From assembly GCA_017353855.1 (NCBI GenBank), contig JAFMSA010000377.1, positions 1 through 5,010 on the forward strand: a DNA stretch of 5,010 nt. The letters are read 5' to 3'. Shown in pieces: positions 1 to 5,010 of this stretch; the stretch's first letter is position 1, and each line of letters opens with the position of its first letter. The notes below the pieces were generated by a model. It was not told where the DNA came from, made no database searches, and saw only the letters and a list, made by a program, of their open reading frames with translations. This stretch comes from Alphaproteobacteria bacterium (lineage in GTDB: Bacteria; Pseudomonadota; Alphaproteobacteria; ATCC43930; CGMCC-115725). The position numbers and the translations under genes were made by a program.

Positions 1-1000
1 GGTAGTCGGTCGCCCACAGGATCTTATGCGGCCCGACATAGTCGGCCAGCACCTTGATGCTGCCCTCGACCGGCTCGAACGAGATCCAGCAGTTGCGCTG
101 AAACAGTTCGCTCGGCCGGGTTTGCAACCCGGAATCGTTGAAGCCCTGATCGTCGAAATGACGGTCCATGCGGTCGAGCCACGGCGCGATCCAGCCGCCC
201 CCCGATTCGAGAAAGGCGATGCGGATCTTCGGGTGGCGTTCGCACACCCCGCCCCAGATCACGCTCATGCACACGAGCATCATCTCCATCGTGTGCGAGA
301 TGATGTGGCGGGCGCCGCGACCTTCGAACCGGTCGACCCCCACCGTCGGCATGCCGCTCGAGGCCCCCTCGTGAAAGCCAATCGAAAAATCCAGATCCTC
401 CGCCGCCGCCCAGAACGGCTCGTAATCCGGATGGTGGATCATCTTGTCGTTGTATGGGTTGGGCCGCAGAAAGCCCCCGCGGAAACCCAGTTCCTTGCGC
501 GCGAACCGCATTTCGGCAATCGCATGATCGACCGATTGCATCGGCAGCATCGCTACCCCGAACAGGCGGTCCGGATAGGGCTGGCAGTAATCGGCAAGCC
601 AGCGGTTGTACGCGCGGCAAACCGCCGCCGCGAGCGCCGGGTCATGGATCGCGCCAGAGAACAGGCCGAGGCTCGGATAGAGAAACGCGGCGTCGATGCC
701 GTCGGCATCCATGTCGGGGATGCGCTTGTGCGGGTCGAACCCGCCCGCCTTGCCGTCCTTGTAAGCCATCGCGTCGGCTTCCACGACACCCTGACGGGCG
801 CCGACCGCGCCGATCCGCCCGATGCCGAGCCGGCCGTCGCCGACCTGGTGCTCCTCAATAACCAGCCGCTCTTTCCCGTTCTCGCCCTTAACGATCTTCG
901 GCGCCCGGTCGCGGTATTTCGGATCGATGTATTTGGCCCACAGATCCAACGGCTCGAGGATGTGCCCGTCGGCGTCGATGACGTTGTAAGAACGACCCAT
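1..1000 (-). CDS. Amidohydrolase family protein (Amidohydro_2 / ACMSD-like metal hydrolase), 3' end missing
   Basis: Seen: 333 uninterrupted codons run from ATG (998-1000) off the left edge. AAAGGAG at 1008-1014 lies 7 nt upstream and fixes the start. The N-terminus carries the D-x-H motif (D11, H13 in IDADGHILEP), then PDMDADGIDAAFLYPS, a CRAYNRWLADYC segment, GFLRPNPY (about 176-183), H210 in FHEG, H236 in SHTMEM, ESGGGW (265-270) and D332 in WATDY. These are the expected metal-ligand and catalytic positions of a TIM-barrel amidohydrolase, in the right order. Known: Amidohydro_2 proteins include decarboxylases (ACMSD, gamma-resorcylate decarboxylase) and C-C or ester hydrolases, usually cytoplasmic and about 350-400 residues; only a few dozen residues should be missing. 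Inferred: a hydrolytic or decarboxylating step in catabolism of a cyclic compound; the substrate cannot be read. It has its own promoter and palindromic operator, so it is probably regulated apart from the transporter gene before it. It resembles the amidohydrolase whose tail lies at the right edge. Confidence 0.9.
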   Translation of the reverse strand, partial: MGRSYNVIDADGHILEPLDLWAKYIDPKYRDRAPKIVKGENGKERLVIEEHQVGDGRLGIGRIGAVGARQGVVEADAMAYKDGKAGGFDPHKRIPDMDADGIDAAFLYPSLGLFSGAIHDPALAAAVCRAYNRWLADYCQPYPDRLFGVAMLPMQSVDHAIAEMRFARKELGFRGGFLRPNPYNDKMIHHPDYEPFWAAAEDLDFSIGFHEGASSGMPTVGVDRFEGRGARHIISHTMEMMLVCMSVIWGGVCERHPKIRIAFLESGGGWIAPWLDRMDRHFDDQGFNDSGLQTRPSELFQRNCWISFEPVEGSIKVLADYVGPHKILWATDY

Positions 1001-1037
1001 AACCCAGCTCCTTTCGGGGTCAGTGGCGAGATCCTAG

Positions 1038-1055
1038 ACCAAACGCTCGTTTGGT
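1038..1055. promoter_or_regulatory. 18-bp perfect palindrome, probable repressor operator of the left amidohydrolase
   Basis: On the minus strand the sequence is ACCAAACGAGCGTTTGGT: two perfect 8-bp arms around a 2-nt centre. It begins 7 nt downstream of the -10 box at 1063-1068, so it covers the expected transcription start and initially transcribed bases, and it ends 37 nt before the ATG at 1000. A dyad of this length and placement is typical of TetR/AcrR-type repressor sites; a regulator of another dimeric family is possible. No regulator gene is in the window. With a 2-nt centre it would make a poor RNA hairpin, which favours a DNA-binding role. Confidence 0.65.
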
Positions 1056-1062
1056 TTATGCG

Positions 1063-1091
1063 ACGCTATGCCGCTGCACCGGGGCTGTCAA
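1063..1091 (-). promoter_or_regulatory. Sigma-70-type promoter for the left amidohydrolase
   Basis: On the minus strand a perfect -35 box TTGACA (1086-1091) is followed after exactly 17 nt by TAGCGT (1063-1068), which keeps the first, second and last bases of TATAAT. Transcription would begin near 1056 and give a leader of about 56 nt. The site lies in the 129-nt gap after the transporter stop and directly beside the palindrome at 1038-1055. The -10 is only a moderate match, as is common in alphaproteobacteria. Confidence 0.65.
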
Positions 1092-1129
1092 CCGCGTTTA
1101 CCGAAAACTGCGGCGGCGAGCCATGCCCT

Positions 1130-2404
1130 CTACGAGACAGCCAGGTCGGCAACCAGCGCCTTACCCTTCGTCTCCGGCCCGAAGAGCAGTGCGAGGCAGA
1201 AGCTGATCAGCCCCACCGACGTGCCGACCAGCATCGAGATACCGAAGCCGATGCCGTAAGAGGTCGCAATATAGCTCAGGACCGGGGCCACCATTCCGCC
1301 GAATATTGCGCCCTGATGATAACAGAACCCGGCGGCGGTCGCGCGCACTTCGGTCGGAAAGCGCTCAGACAAGTAACCGGGATTCTGCCCGTAGATCGCG
1401 CCGGCAAAGAGCCCCTGCGCGGAAAATCCGACCATCACGAGCCAGTAGCTCTGGCTGAGCAGATAGACAGGAGCGATCAGCAGCCCGATCAGCGCGGGAA
1501 TGATCATCGACCAACGCCGGCCGAGCCGATCGGCGACCCAGCCCCAAAAGAAGCTGGCGACGAATGTCGCGGCATTGGAGATCATCAGCGGCACCGAGAC
1601 GAGCGCGGGGGACAGTCCGAGATCTTTCTGCAGATGCGTCGCGAAGAGGCTGAAGATCGAATAGTACACGACGAACCCGCTTGCCATCCACCAGCACGCG
1701 GTCAGCGTGTTACCGAGAATGCCTGGTTTAAAGATCGCGATGAGAGGGAGGTGCACTTCGCGCTTCTGCTCGCGCTGCTTGCGTCGGTTTTCCAGCCAGA
1801 CCTCGGGTTCCTTGACGAACCTTCGCACCCAGACGACGGCGAGCGCCGGCACGATGCCGATCCACAGCATGCCGCGCCAGCCGATCGCGGTGTAAAGCAA
1901 GCCATAGACGGCGCTCGATGCCAGAAAGCCGAGAGCCCACGACCCTTGCAGCAGCGAACTCATCAGTCCGCGCGATCGGGAGGGCCAGGATTCCATTGCC
2001 AGCGAAGCGCCCGCCGGCCACTCGGCCCCCATACCGATCCCGAGCAGCGCCCGGAAGAAGAAGAGGAACGCAAAGTTCGGCGAAAATCCGGCAATGAAAT
2101 TGCAGACCGAATACCACAGGATCGACAGCATCAGGGGGATTTTTCGCCCGACACGATCGGCGAGCCATCCGGAAGCGGTCGCTCCGAGCAGCCGCAGCCA
2201 CAGGGTGATCGCGAACACGGCCGTCACTTCGGTGAGCGGTACGCCGAACTCCTGCGAAATCGGCAGCATGATCAACAGAAAGATCGTAAAGTCGAACGAG
2301 TCCAGGGTCCAGCCGAGCCAGGCGGCCCACCACGCGGTCCATTGCTCTTTTGTGGGCTCTTTCCACCAGGGCACGGTCTCGATGCGAGCTCTAACGGATG
2401 CCAT
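1130..2404 (-). CDS. MFS transporter, organic/aromatic acid:H+ symporter type (SHS/AAHS-like)
   Basis: Seen: 424 residues, the usual size of a 12-helix MFS carrier, rich in hydrophobic segments. TM1 has WLGWTLDSFDF with acidic D35 and D38; loop 2-3 has the MFS signature GWLADRVGRK (79-88); TM4 has RALLGIGMGAEWPAG (118-132, with E128). The central cytoplasmic loop has KEPEVWLENRRKQREQKR (about 199-216). The second half repeats the signature as GWVADRLGRR (289-298), and the C-terminus has PETKGK (410-415). Known: this pattern fits the sialate:H+ (NanT/Jen-like) and aromatic acid:H+ symporter families, which import carboxylates across the inner membrane. Inferred: uptake of the acid degraded by the neighbouring enzymes. 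Start: the ATG at 2404 has GGAGAGGAGG just upstream; an in-frame GTG at 2494 would extend the frame but has no ribosome binding site and would run through the leader repeat. It may have its own promoter in 2574-2602. Confidence 0.88.
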   Translation of the reverse strand: MASVRARIETVPWWKEPTKEQWTAWWAAWLGWTLDSFDFTIFLLIMLPISQEFGVPLTEVTAVFAITLWLRLLGATASGWLADRVGRKIPLMLSILWYSVCNFIAGFSPNFAFLFFFRALLGIGMGAEWPAGASLAMESWPSRSRGLMSSLLQGSWALGFLASSAVYGLLYTAIGWRGMLWIGIVPALAVVWVRRFVKEPEVWLENRRKQREQKREVHLPLIAIFKPGILGNTLTACWWMASGFVVYYSIFSLFATHLQKDLGLSPALVSVPLMISNAATFVASFFWGWVADRLGRRWSMIIPALIGLLIAPVYLLSQSYWLVMVGFSAQGLFAGAIYGQNPGYLSERFPTEVRATAAGFCYHQGAIFGGMVAPVLSYIATSYGIGFGISMLVGTSVGLISFCLALLFGPETKGKALVADLAVS

Positions 2405-2408
2405 CAAC

Positions 2409-2418
2409 CCTCCTCTCC
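2409..2418 (-). promoter_or_regulatory. Ribosome binding site that sets the transporter start
   Basis: GGAGAGGAGG on the minus strand ends 4 nt before the ATG at 2402-2404. Its purine richness and position choose this start over the upstream in-frame GTG at 2494. The inverted repeat at 2420-2448 begins directly upstream of it. Confidence 0.75.
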
Positions 2419-2419
2419 A

Positions 2420-2448
2420 AGTGTTCGCAAGCATTAATCCCGAACACT
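2420..2448. repeat. Inverted repeat (8-bp arms, 13-nt spacer) in the transporter leader
   Basis: AGTGTTCG at 2420-2427 and CGAACACT at 2441-2448 are perfect reverse complements. The left arm ends next to the transporter ribosome binding site. As DNA it could be an operator; as RNA it could fold into an 8-bp hairpin with a 13-nt loop that affects translation start. It does not resemble the palindrome at 1038-1055, so the two genes would respond to different factors. Function is inferred from position only. Confidence 0.45.
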
Positions 2449-2481
2449 CAATAACCTTCCACTCTCGGTCATCATTGCCAC

Positions 2482-2529
2482 AAAAAAACCGCACCAGGAC
2501 CCCCGAGACCCCCGCGAGCGCGGTGGCGG
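2482..2529 (-). terminator. Possible rho-independent terminator or attenuator upstream of the transporter
   Basis: On the minus strand CCGCCACC (2522-2529) can pair with GGTGCGG (2489-2495) with one bulged C, and the second arm is followed at once by seven T residues (2482-2488). The enclosed 26 nt are GC-rich, hold an imperfect direct repeat of GGGGGTC, and have a small competing palindrome (CCGCGAGCGCGG, 2512-2523). The T-run directly after a GC arm is terminator-like, but the large loop and short stem make it weak. It would end read-through from the monooxygenase side, or act as an attenuator if the promoter at 2574-2602 is real. Confidence 0.4.
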
Positions 2530-2573
2530 CACTAACCCGATCGTGAAGAATAATGAGACTGCGGTAGCTTACA

Positions 2574-2602
2574 TATTTTTAATTCTCGATACACCGCGTC
2601 AA
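2574..2602 (-). promoter_or_regulatory. Candidate promoter in an AT-rich patch, directed toward the transporter
   Basis: The stretch 2545-2612 is clearly AT-richer than the rest of the window. On the minus strand it has TTGACG (2597-2602), 17 nt, then AAAATA (2574-2579). The -35 matches 5 of 6 consensus bases, but the -10 is poor. The leader to the ATG at 2404 would be about 160 nt and contain the terminator-like hairpin and the inverted repeat. AT-richness and position between genes support a promoter here even if the exact boxes are off. Confidence 0.4.
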
Positions 2603-2613
2603 TATTATTGCTG

Positions 2614-2997
2614 TCAGCCGGACGAACCCCGCACAACGATCCTCGTACCGGGGCCGATAGCCAAGGGCAACGGACCGGGCGGTGTGCGGCGGACGGCCGA
2701 AACATTCGACCTCTCTTCCGCGGCTGTGCGCTCGACGGCGGCCGGGGCACGCGCGGTTTGCCAGGAGTGCGGCGCCGGCAGTATCTCTTTGGCGAACAGC
2801 CGCATCGATTTCTCAGCAACCTCGAACGGGATGCCGCCGAAGCGGAACGAGGTGGCGAGCTCGAATTCGCCGACCACGCGGCGCCGCTCCTCGAGCATGC
2901 GCAGGATGCGGTCGGGCGGGCCCCACACCGCGGCCTTCATAAAGCCGCCTTCCCTGCCGGCCGTAAATGGCGAGCACCATCTGGTGCCGACGTCCAT
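2614..2997 (-). pseudogene. Short ORF resembling the C-terminal end of a luciferase-like (LLM) flavin oxidoreductase; probable remnant
   Basis: Seen: 127 codons from ATG (2995-2997), with GGAGG at 3003-3007 and a 5-nt spacer, starting 52 nt after the monooxygenase stop. Residues about 24-74 read like the last helices of bacterial luciferase-family enzymes: a WGPPDRILRMLEERRRVVG segment, SFRFGGIPFEVAEKS, then SMRLFAKEILP (64-74). Known: full LLM proteins are about 300-400 residues, and the F420/FMN-binding barrel lies almost entirely before this part. Here only about 23 residues precede it, so the barrel is absent. The last 50 residues, rich in Ala, Arg and Pro, look unrelated and may be out-of-family read-through. 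Inferred: an internally deleted or 5'-truncated LLM gene that kept or gained a translation start. It could still make a small protein; it cannot be a working oxidoreductase. Family recognition is from pattern memory only. Confidence 0.5.
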
Positions 2998-3049
2998 AAT
3001 TTCCTCCGGCTCCCGCGACCTCGGGGGAGGCTCTCACTGAGATCTGCAT

Positions 3050-4690
3050 TCAAGCCAGCGACAGCTCGCGATAGCCGCCCGCCGCCACTGCATCGCAACG
3101 CTCGCGAAAGGCGGGGTGGCCGCCGCTGTAGCGCATAATCCGGCGCGTCTGTTTGCCCTCGACGTTGCGGTTTATGCCGGTCATCCACGAGTCGACCTCA
3201 GTGAACAGCAGGCCCTGGCTCGAGGCAATGACGTGGTCAGTCCAGTCCGCGGCGCCTGCGGCAGTGGCCTCGATCCGGGTCAGTCCGCGCTCGCGCGCGA
3301 AGTGGATCAGCCCGGTCACCCAATCGGCACTATACTCGGCGGCGCGCGGGAAGTTGCCGAGTCCGGCATGCGGGCCCATCACCATCAACATGTTCGGAAA
3401 GCCGTCGACCAGAATGCCGAGAAAGGTCTGCGGCCCGTCTTTCCACTTCTCCTTCAGCAACGCCATATCGACCCCGCGGATATCGATGCGGTCGAAACTG
3501 CCGGTGATCGCATCGAACCCGGTCGCATAGATGATGATGTCGAATTCGTATTCGGCATCACTGGTCTTGATGCCGCTCGGGGTGATGCGCTCGATCGGGG
3601 TCTGTTTGACGTCGACCAATTGGACGTTGGGCTGATTGTACACCTCGTAGTAGCCGCTCTCGAGCGGCACCCGGCGCGTGCCGAAGCCGTGATTCCTCGG
3701 GATCAGCTTTTCGGCGACCGCAGGGTCTTTGACCCGCTGGCGGATCTTGCGTGCCAAGAAGTCGGAAATCAGTGCATTGGCCTCGCGGTCCACGAGAATG
3801 TCCCGGAAATTGCCCATCCAGATACCGAAGCCGGGCTCCTCGTAAAGCTTCTCCCAGAAAGCTTCGCGTTGCTCCGGGGTCACCTCGTGGGTGGCACGCG
3901 GGTCGCTCGCATGGATGAAGCAGCCATAGGTCTGCTGGCAGCGCGCGAAGATCTCACGATAATTGGCCCGGATCTGACGCATCTCCTCCTTGCTGATCCT
4001 GGCGTTGTGCAGCGGCGCGCACCACTGGGGAGTGCGCTGGAACACGCTCAGATGGCCGACGGTCCTGGCCACTTCCGTGATCGTCTGCACACCGCTCGCA
4101 CCGGTGCCGATCACCGCAACCCGCTTGCCGCCGAAACTTACCGGTTCTTTGGGCCAGTGATGGGTATGGCAGGACAGGCCCCGGAACGTGTCGACGCCCG
4201 CGATGCGCGGCATTGTCGGTGCCGACAGCACGCCAATGGCGGTGATCAGGAAGCGCGTGCTGTAGCGCCGGCCATCCTCGAGCGTGACGTCCCAGCTGCG
4301 CGTAGCCTCCCGATAATGCGCCGAGGTGACGCGGCTTTTGAACTGGATGTCGCGACGCAGCTCGAACTTGTCCGCCACATAGTTGAGGTAGCGCTCGGTC
4401 TCGGGTTGGCCCGCAAAATGCTCCTCCCAGTCCCATTGCTCCAGAAGTTCCGGCGAAAAGGAGTAGCCGTAGGTCCAACTTTCCGAATCGAAGCGGGCGC
4501 CGGGATAGCGGTTCCAATACCAGGTGCCCCCGACGCCGCTTCCCGTCTCGAACACCCGCACCCTGAGACCGAGCTCCCGCAGTCTGTAGAGCTGATAGAG
4601 CCCCGAGACGCCGGCGCCGATCACGACAGCGTCGAAATCAGTGAGAGTATCTGCTTCAGGTTTCTGCGCTGTCCCCGGTGAGACAACCAT
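3050..4690 (-). CDS. Flavin-containing monooxygenase, Baeyer-Villiger (cyclohexanone/phenylacetone monooxygenase-like) class
   Basis: Seen: 546 residues, full length for a type I BVMO. The FAD Rossmann motif GAGVSG (25-30) leads to E48; then GGTWYWNRYPGARFDSES (54-71), the BVMO fingerprint FRGLSCHTHHWP (169-180, F-x-G-x3-H-x3-W-P exact), the NADPH Rossmann motif GTGASG (195-200), the segment GFGTRRVPLESGYYEVYN (335-352), whose R340 matches the catalytic Arg of the family, and YATGFDA (388-394). Known: these enzymes use NADPH, FAD and O2 to insert oxygen next to a ketone, giving an ester or lactone, in the cytosol. Start: the ATG at 4690 has GGAGGT at 4696-4701, 5 nt away. The substrate is not readable; alicyclic, terpene-like, steroid-like or aryl ketones are all possible. 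It lies 212 nt after an amidohydrolase tail and 52 nt before the LLM remnant, so these may share a transcript. F67 stands in the GGTWYWNRYPGA-x-D segment, where the residue varies among BVMOs. Confidence 0.93.
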   Translation of the reverse strand: MVVSPGTAQKPEADTLTDFDAVVIGAGVSGLYQLYRLRELGLRVRVFETGSGVGGTWYWNRYPGARFDSESWTYGYSFSPELLEQWDWEEHFAGQPETERYLNYVADKFELRRDIQFKSRVTSAHYREATRSWDVTLEDGRRYSTRFLITAIGVLSAPTMPRIAGVDTFRGLSCHTHHWPKEPVSFGGKRVAVIGTGASGVQTITEVARTVGHLSVFQRTPQWCAPLHNARISKEEMRQIRANYREIFARCQQTYGCFIHASDPRATHEVTPEQREAFWEKLYEEPGFGIWMGNFRDILVDREANALISDFLARKIRQRVKDPAVAEKLIPRNHGFGTRRVPLESGYYEVYNQPNVQLVDVKQTPIERITPSGIKTSDAEYEFDIIIYATGFDAITGSFDRIDIRGVDMALLKEKWKDGPQTFLGILVDGFPNMLMVMGPHAGLGNFPRAAEYSADWVTGLIHFARERGLTRIEATAAGAADWTDHVIASSQGLLFTEVDSWMTGINRNVEGKQTRRIMRYSGGHPAFRERCDAVAAGGYRELSLA

Positions 4691-4744
4691 GCTTTACCTC
4701 CGTTGCGCGAGGCAGCAGCCGCTTTGCACCATCGGATGCCCGAA

Positions 4745-4783
4745 ACGGTCATTCCGGGGCGCCCCGCGGGGCCGGTGCCCGGC
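4745..4783. repeat. Dense GC-rich palindromic block in the monooxygenase leader
   Basis: Three dyads overlap or abut: GGGGCGCCCC (4756-4765), GCCCCGCGGGGC (4761-4772) and GCCGG-TGC-CCGGC (4771-4783). The left flank, ACGGTCATTCCGGGGCGC (4745-4762), resembles a dispersed intergenic repeat start (GTCATTCCGGGGCGC) that I recall from Bradyrhizobium-type genomes, but this cannot be verified here. No T-run follows on either strand, so a classical terminator is not supported. The rest of the 4691-4902 spacer shows no ORF or clear promoter. Confidence 0.45.
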
Positions 4784-4902
4784 TCTTTGGCCTTATTCGT
4801 CGGTCGGTGTTCACGGTCCCCGGCTCGCGCCGCATACCCGGCCCCGGAGCGACGCCGACAGGCCTCCTTTACAAGCTCTTCTGACGCGCCGATTGGCGAG
4901 GG

Positions 4903-5010
4903 TTAATTCAGGCCATAGAAGCCCATCGCGCCGCCGGCCATGACACCGTGCCTGGTCTCGGGCGAGGTTCCCTCGAGCCGGTCCAGCAGCATTTTCGGCG
5001 CGCCGGGGAA
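4903..5010 (-). CDS. C-terminal end of an amidohydrolase (Amidohydro_2 type), 5' part missing
   Basis: Seen: 35 codons enter from the right edge and end at TAA (4903-4905). The peptide runs FPGAPKMLLDRLEG, then TSPETRHGVMAGGAMGFYGLN. Known: Amidohydro_2 proteins end with a segment after the catalytic T/S-D-Y/F-P-H motif that reads roughly FP-x-helix, S-x-E-x-R, then a G-N/G-A-x-x-x-Y-G-L close. The match is good over this short length, with GG in place of the commoner GN. Inferred: a second amidohydrolase of the same subfamily as the one at 1-1000, upstream of and possibly co-transcribed with the monooxygenase. No strong terminator follows its stop. Most of the gene lies outside the window, so its activity and integrity cannot be judged. 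Confidence 0.75.
   Translation of the reverse strand, partial: FPGAPKMLLDRLEGTSPETRHGVMAGGAMGFYGLN

Noticed and set aside
26..2437. 803-codon open frame on the plus strand
   Set aside because: It lies antisense to both the left amidohydrolase and the transporter and crosses the promoter and operator between them. Its product is low-complexity, rich in Arg, Pro, His and Asp, with no recognisable domain. It comes from the high GC content and codon bias of the opposite strand.
1130..2494. Longer transporter reading from GTG at 2494
   Set aside because: The extra 30 residues are not MFS-like, no ribosome binding site precedes the GTG, and the extension runs through the inverted repeat and the strong ribosome binding site for the ATG at 2404.
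2813..3049. 78-codon minus-strand frame beginning right at the monooxygenase stop
   Set aside because: It overlaps the LLM-like ORF in another frame, has no ribosome binding site of its own and gives an Arg-rich product without family features.
3116..4681. 521-codon open frame on the plus strand
   Set aside because: It is fully antisense to the monooxygenase, which has all its family motifs. The plus-strand product shows no family features and is a codon-bias shadow.
4869..4878. AAAGGAGG-like sequence on the minus strand after the right amidohydrolase
   Set aside because: It looks like a strong ribosome binding site, but no ATG, GTG or TTG follows at suitable spacing with a sustained open frame.
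4641..4943. Plus-strand ORFs in the spacer upstream of the monooxygenase
   Set aside because: The products are Arg- and Pro-rich with no recognisable domain, their starts lack convincing ribosome binding sites, and they overlap the start of the monooxygenase and the end of the right amidohydrolase on the opposite strand.

Overview
The window is a GC-rich (roughly 60% or more) bacterial segment in which every supportable gene lies on the minus strand. Codon use, the protein families and the gene set (a Baeyer-Villiger-type flavoprotein, Amidohydro_2-type metal hydrolases, a luciferase-like fragment and an MFS organic-acid carrier) fit an alphaproteobacterium of the Bradyrhizobium/Sphingomonas kind. 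This assignment is inferred; there is no rRNA or other marker gene in the window.

Layout in transcription order, from high to low coordinates: (1) 4903-5010, the last 35 codons of an amidohydrolase that continues beyond the right edge. (2) 4691-4902, a spacer with a very GC-rich palindromic block. (3) 3050-4690, a complete FAD/NAD(P)H monooxygenase of the Baeyer-Villiger (BVMO) class. (4) 2614-2997, a 127-codon ORF with a good ribosome binding site whose middle resembles only the C-terminal end of a luciferase-like (LLM) flavin oxidoreductase, so probably a remnant. (5) 2405-2613, a leader region with a candidate promoter, a terminator-like hairpin plus T-run and an inverted repeat. (6) 1130-2404, a complete MFS transporter. 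(7) 1001-1129, a promoter whose start region is covered by an 18-bp palindrome, a likely repressor operator. (8) 1-1000, an amidohydrolase with an intact start, running off the left edge.

The set reads as a catabolic cluster: an importer for a carboxylate-like compound, a BVMO that would turn a ketone into an ester or lactone, and one or two ACMSD/amidohydrolase-type enzymes for hydrolytic or decarboxylating steps. No gene fixes the substrate. The left amidohydrolase appears to be controlled separately through its own promoter and palindrome, and the transporter may have its own leader-based control. No mobile element, CRISPR array, tRNA or rRNA was seen. The long plus-strand open frames (for example 26-2437) are antisense shadows of these genes.
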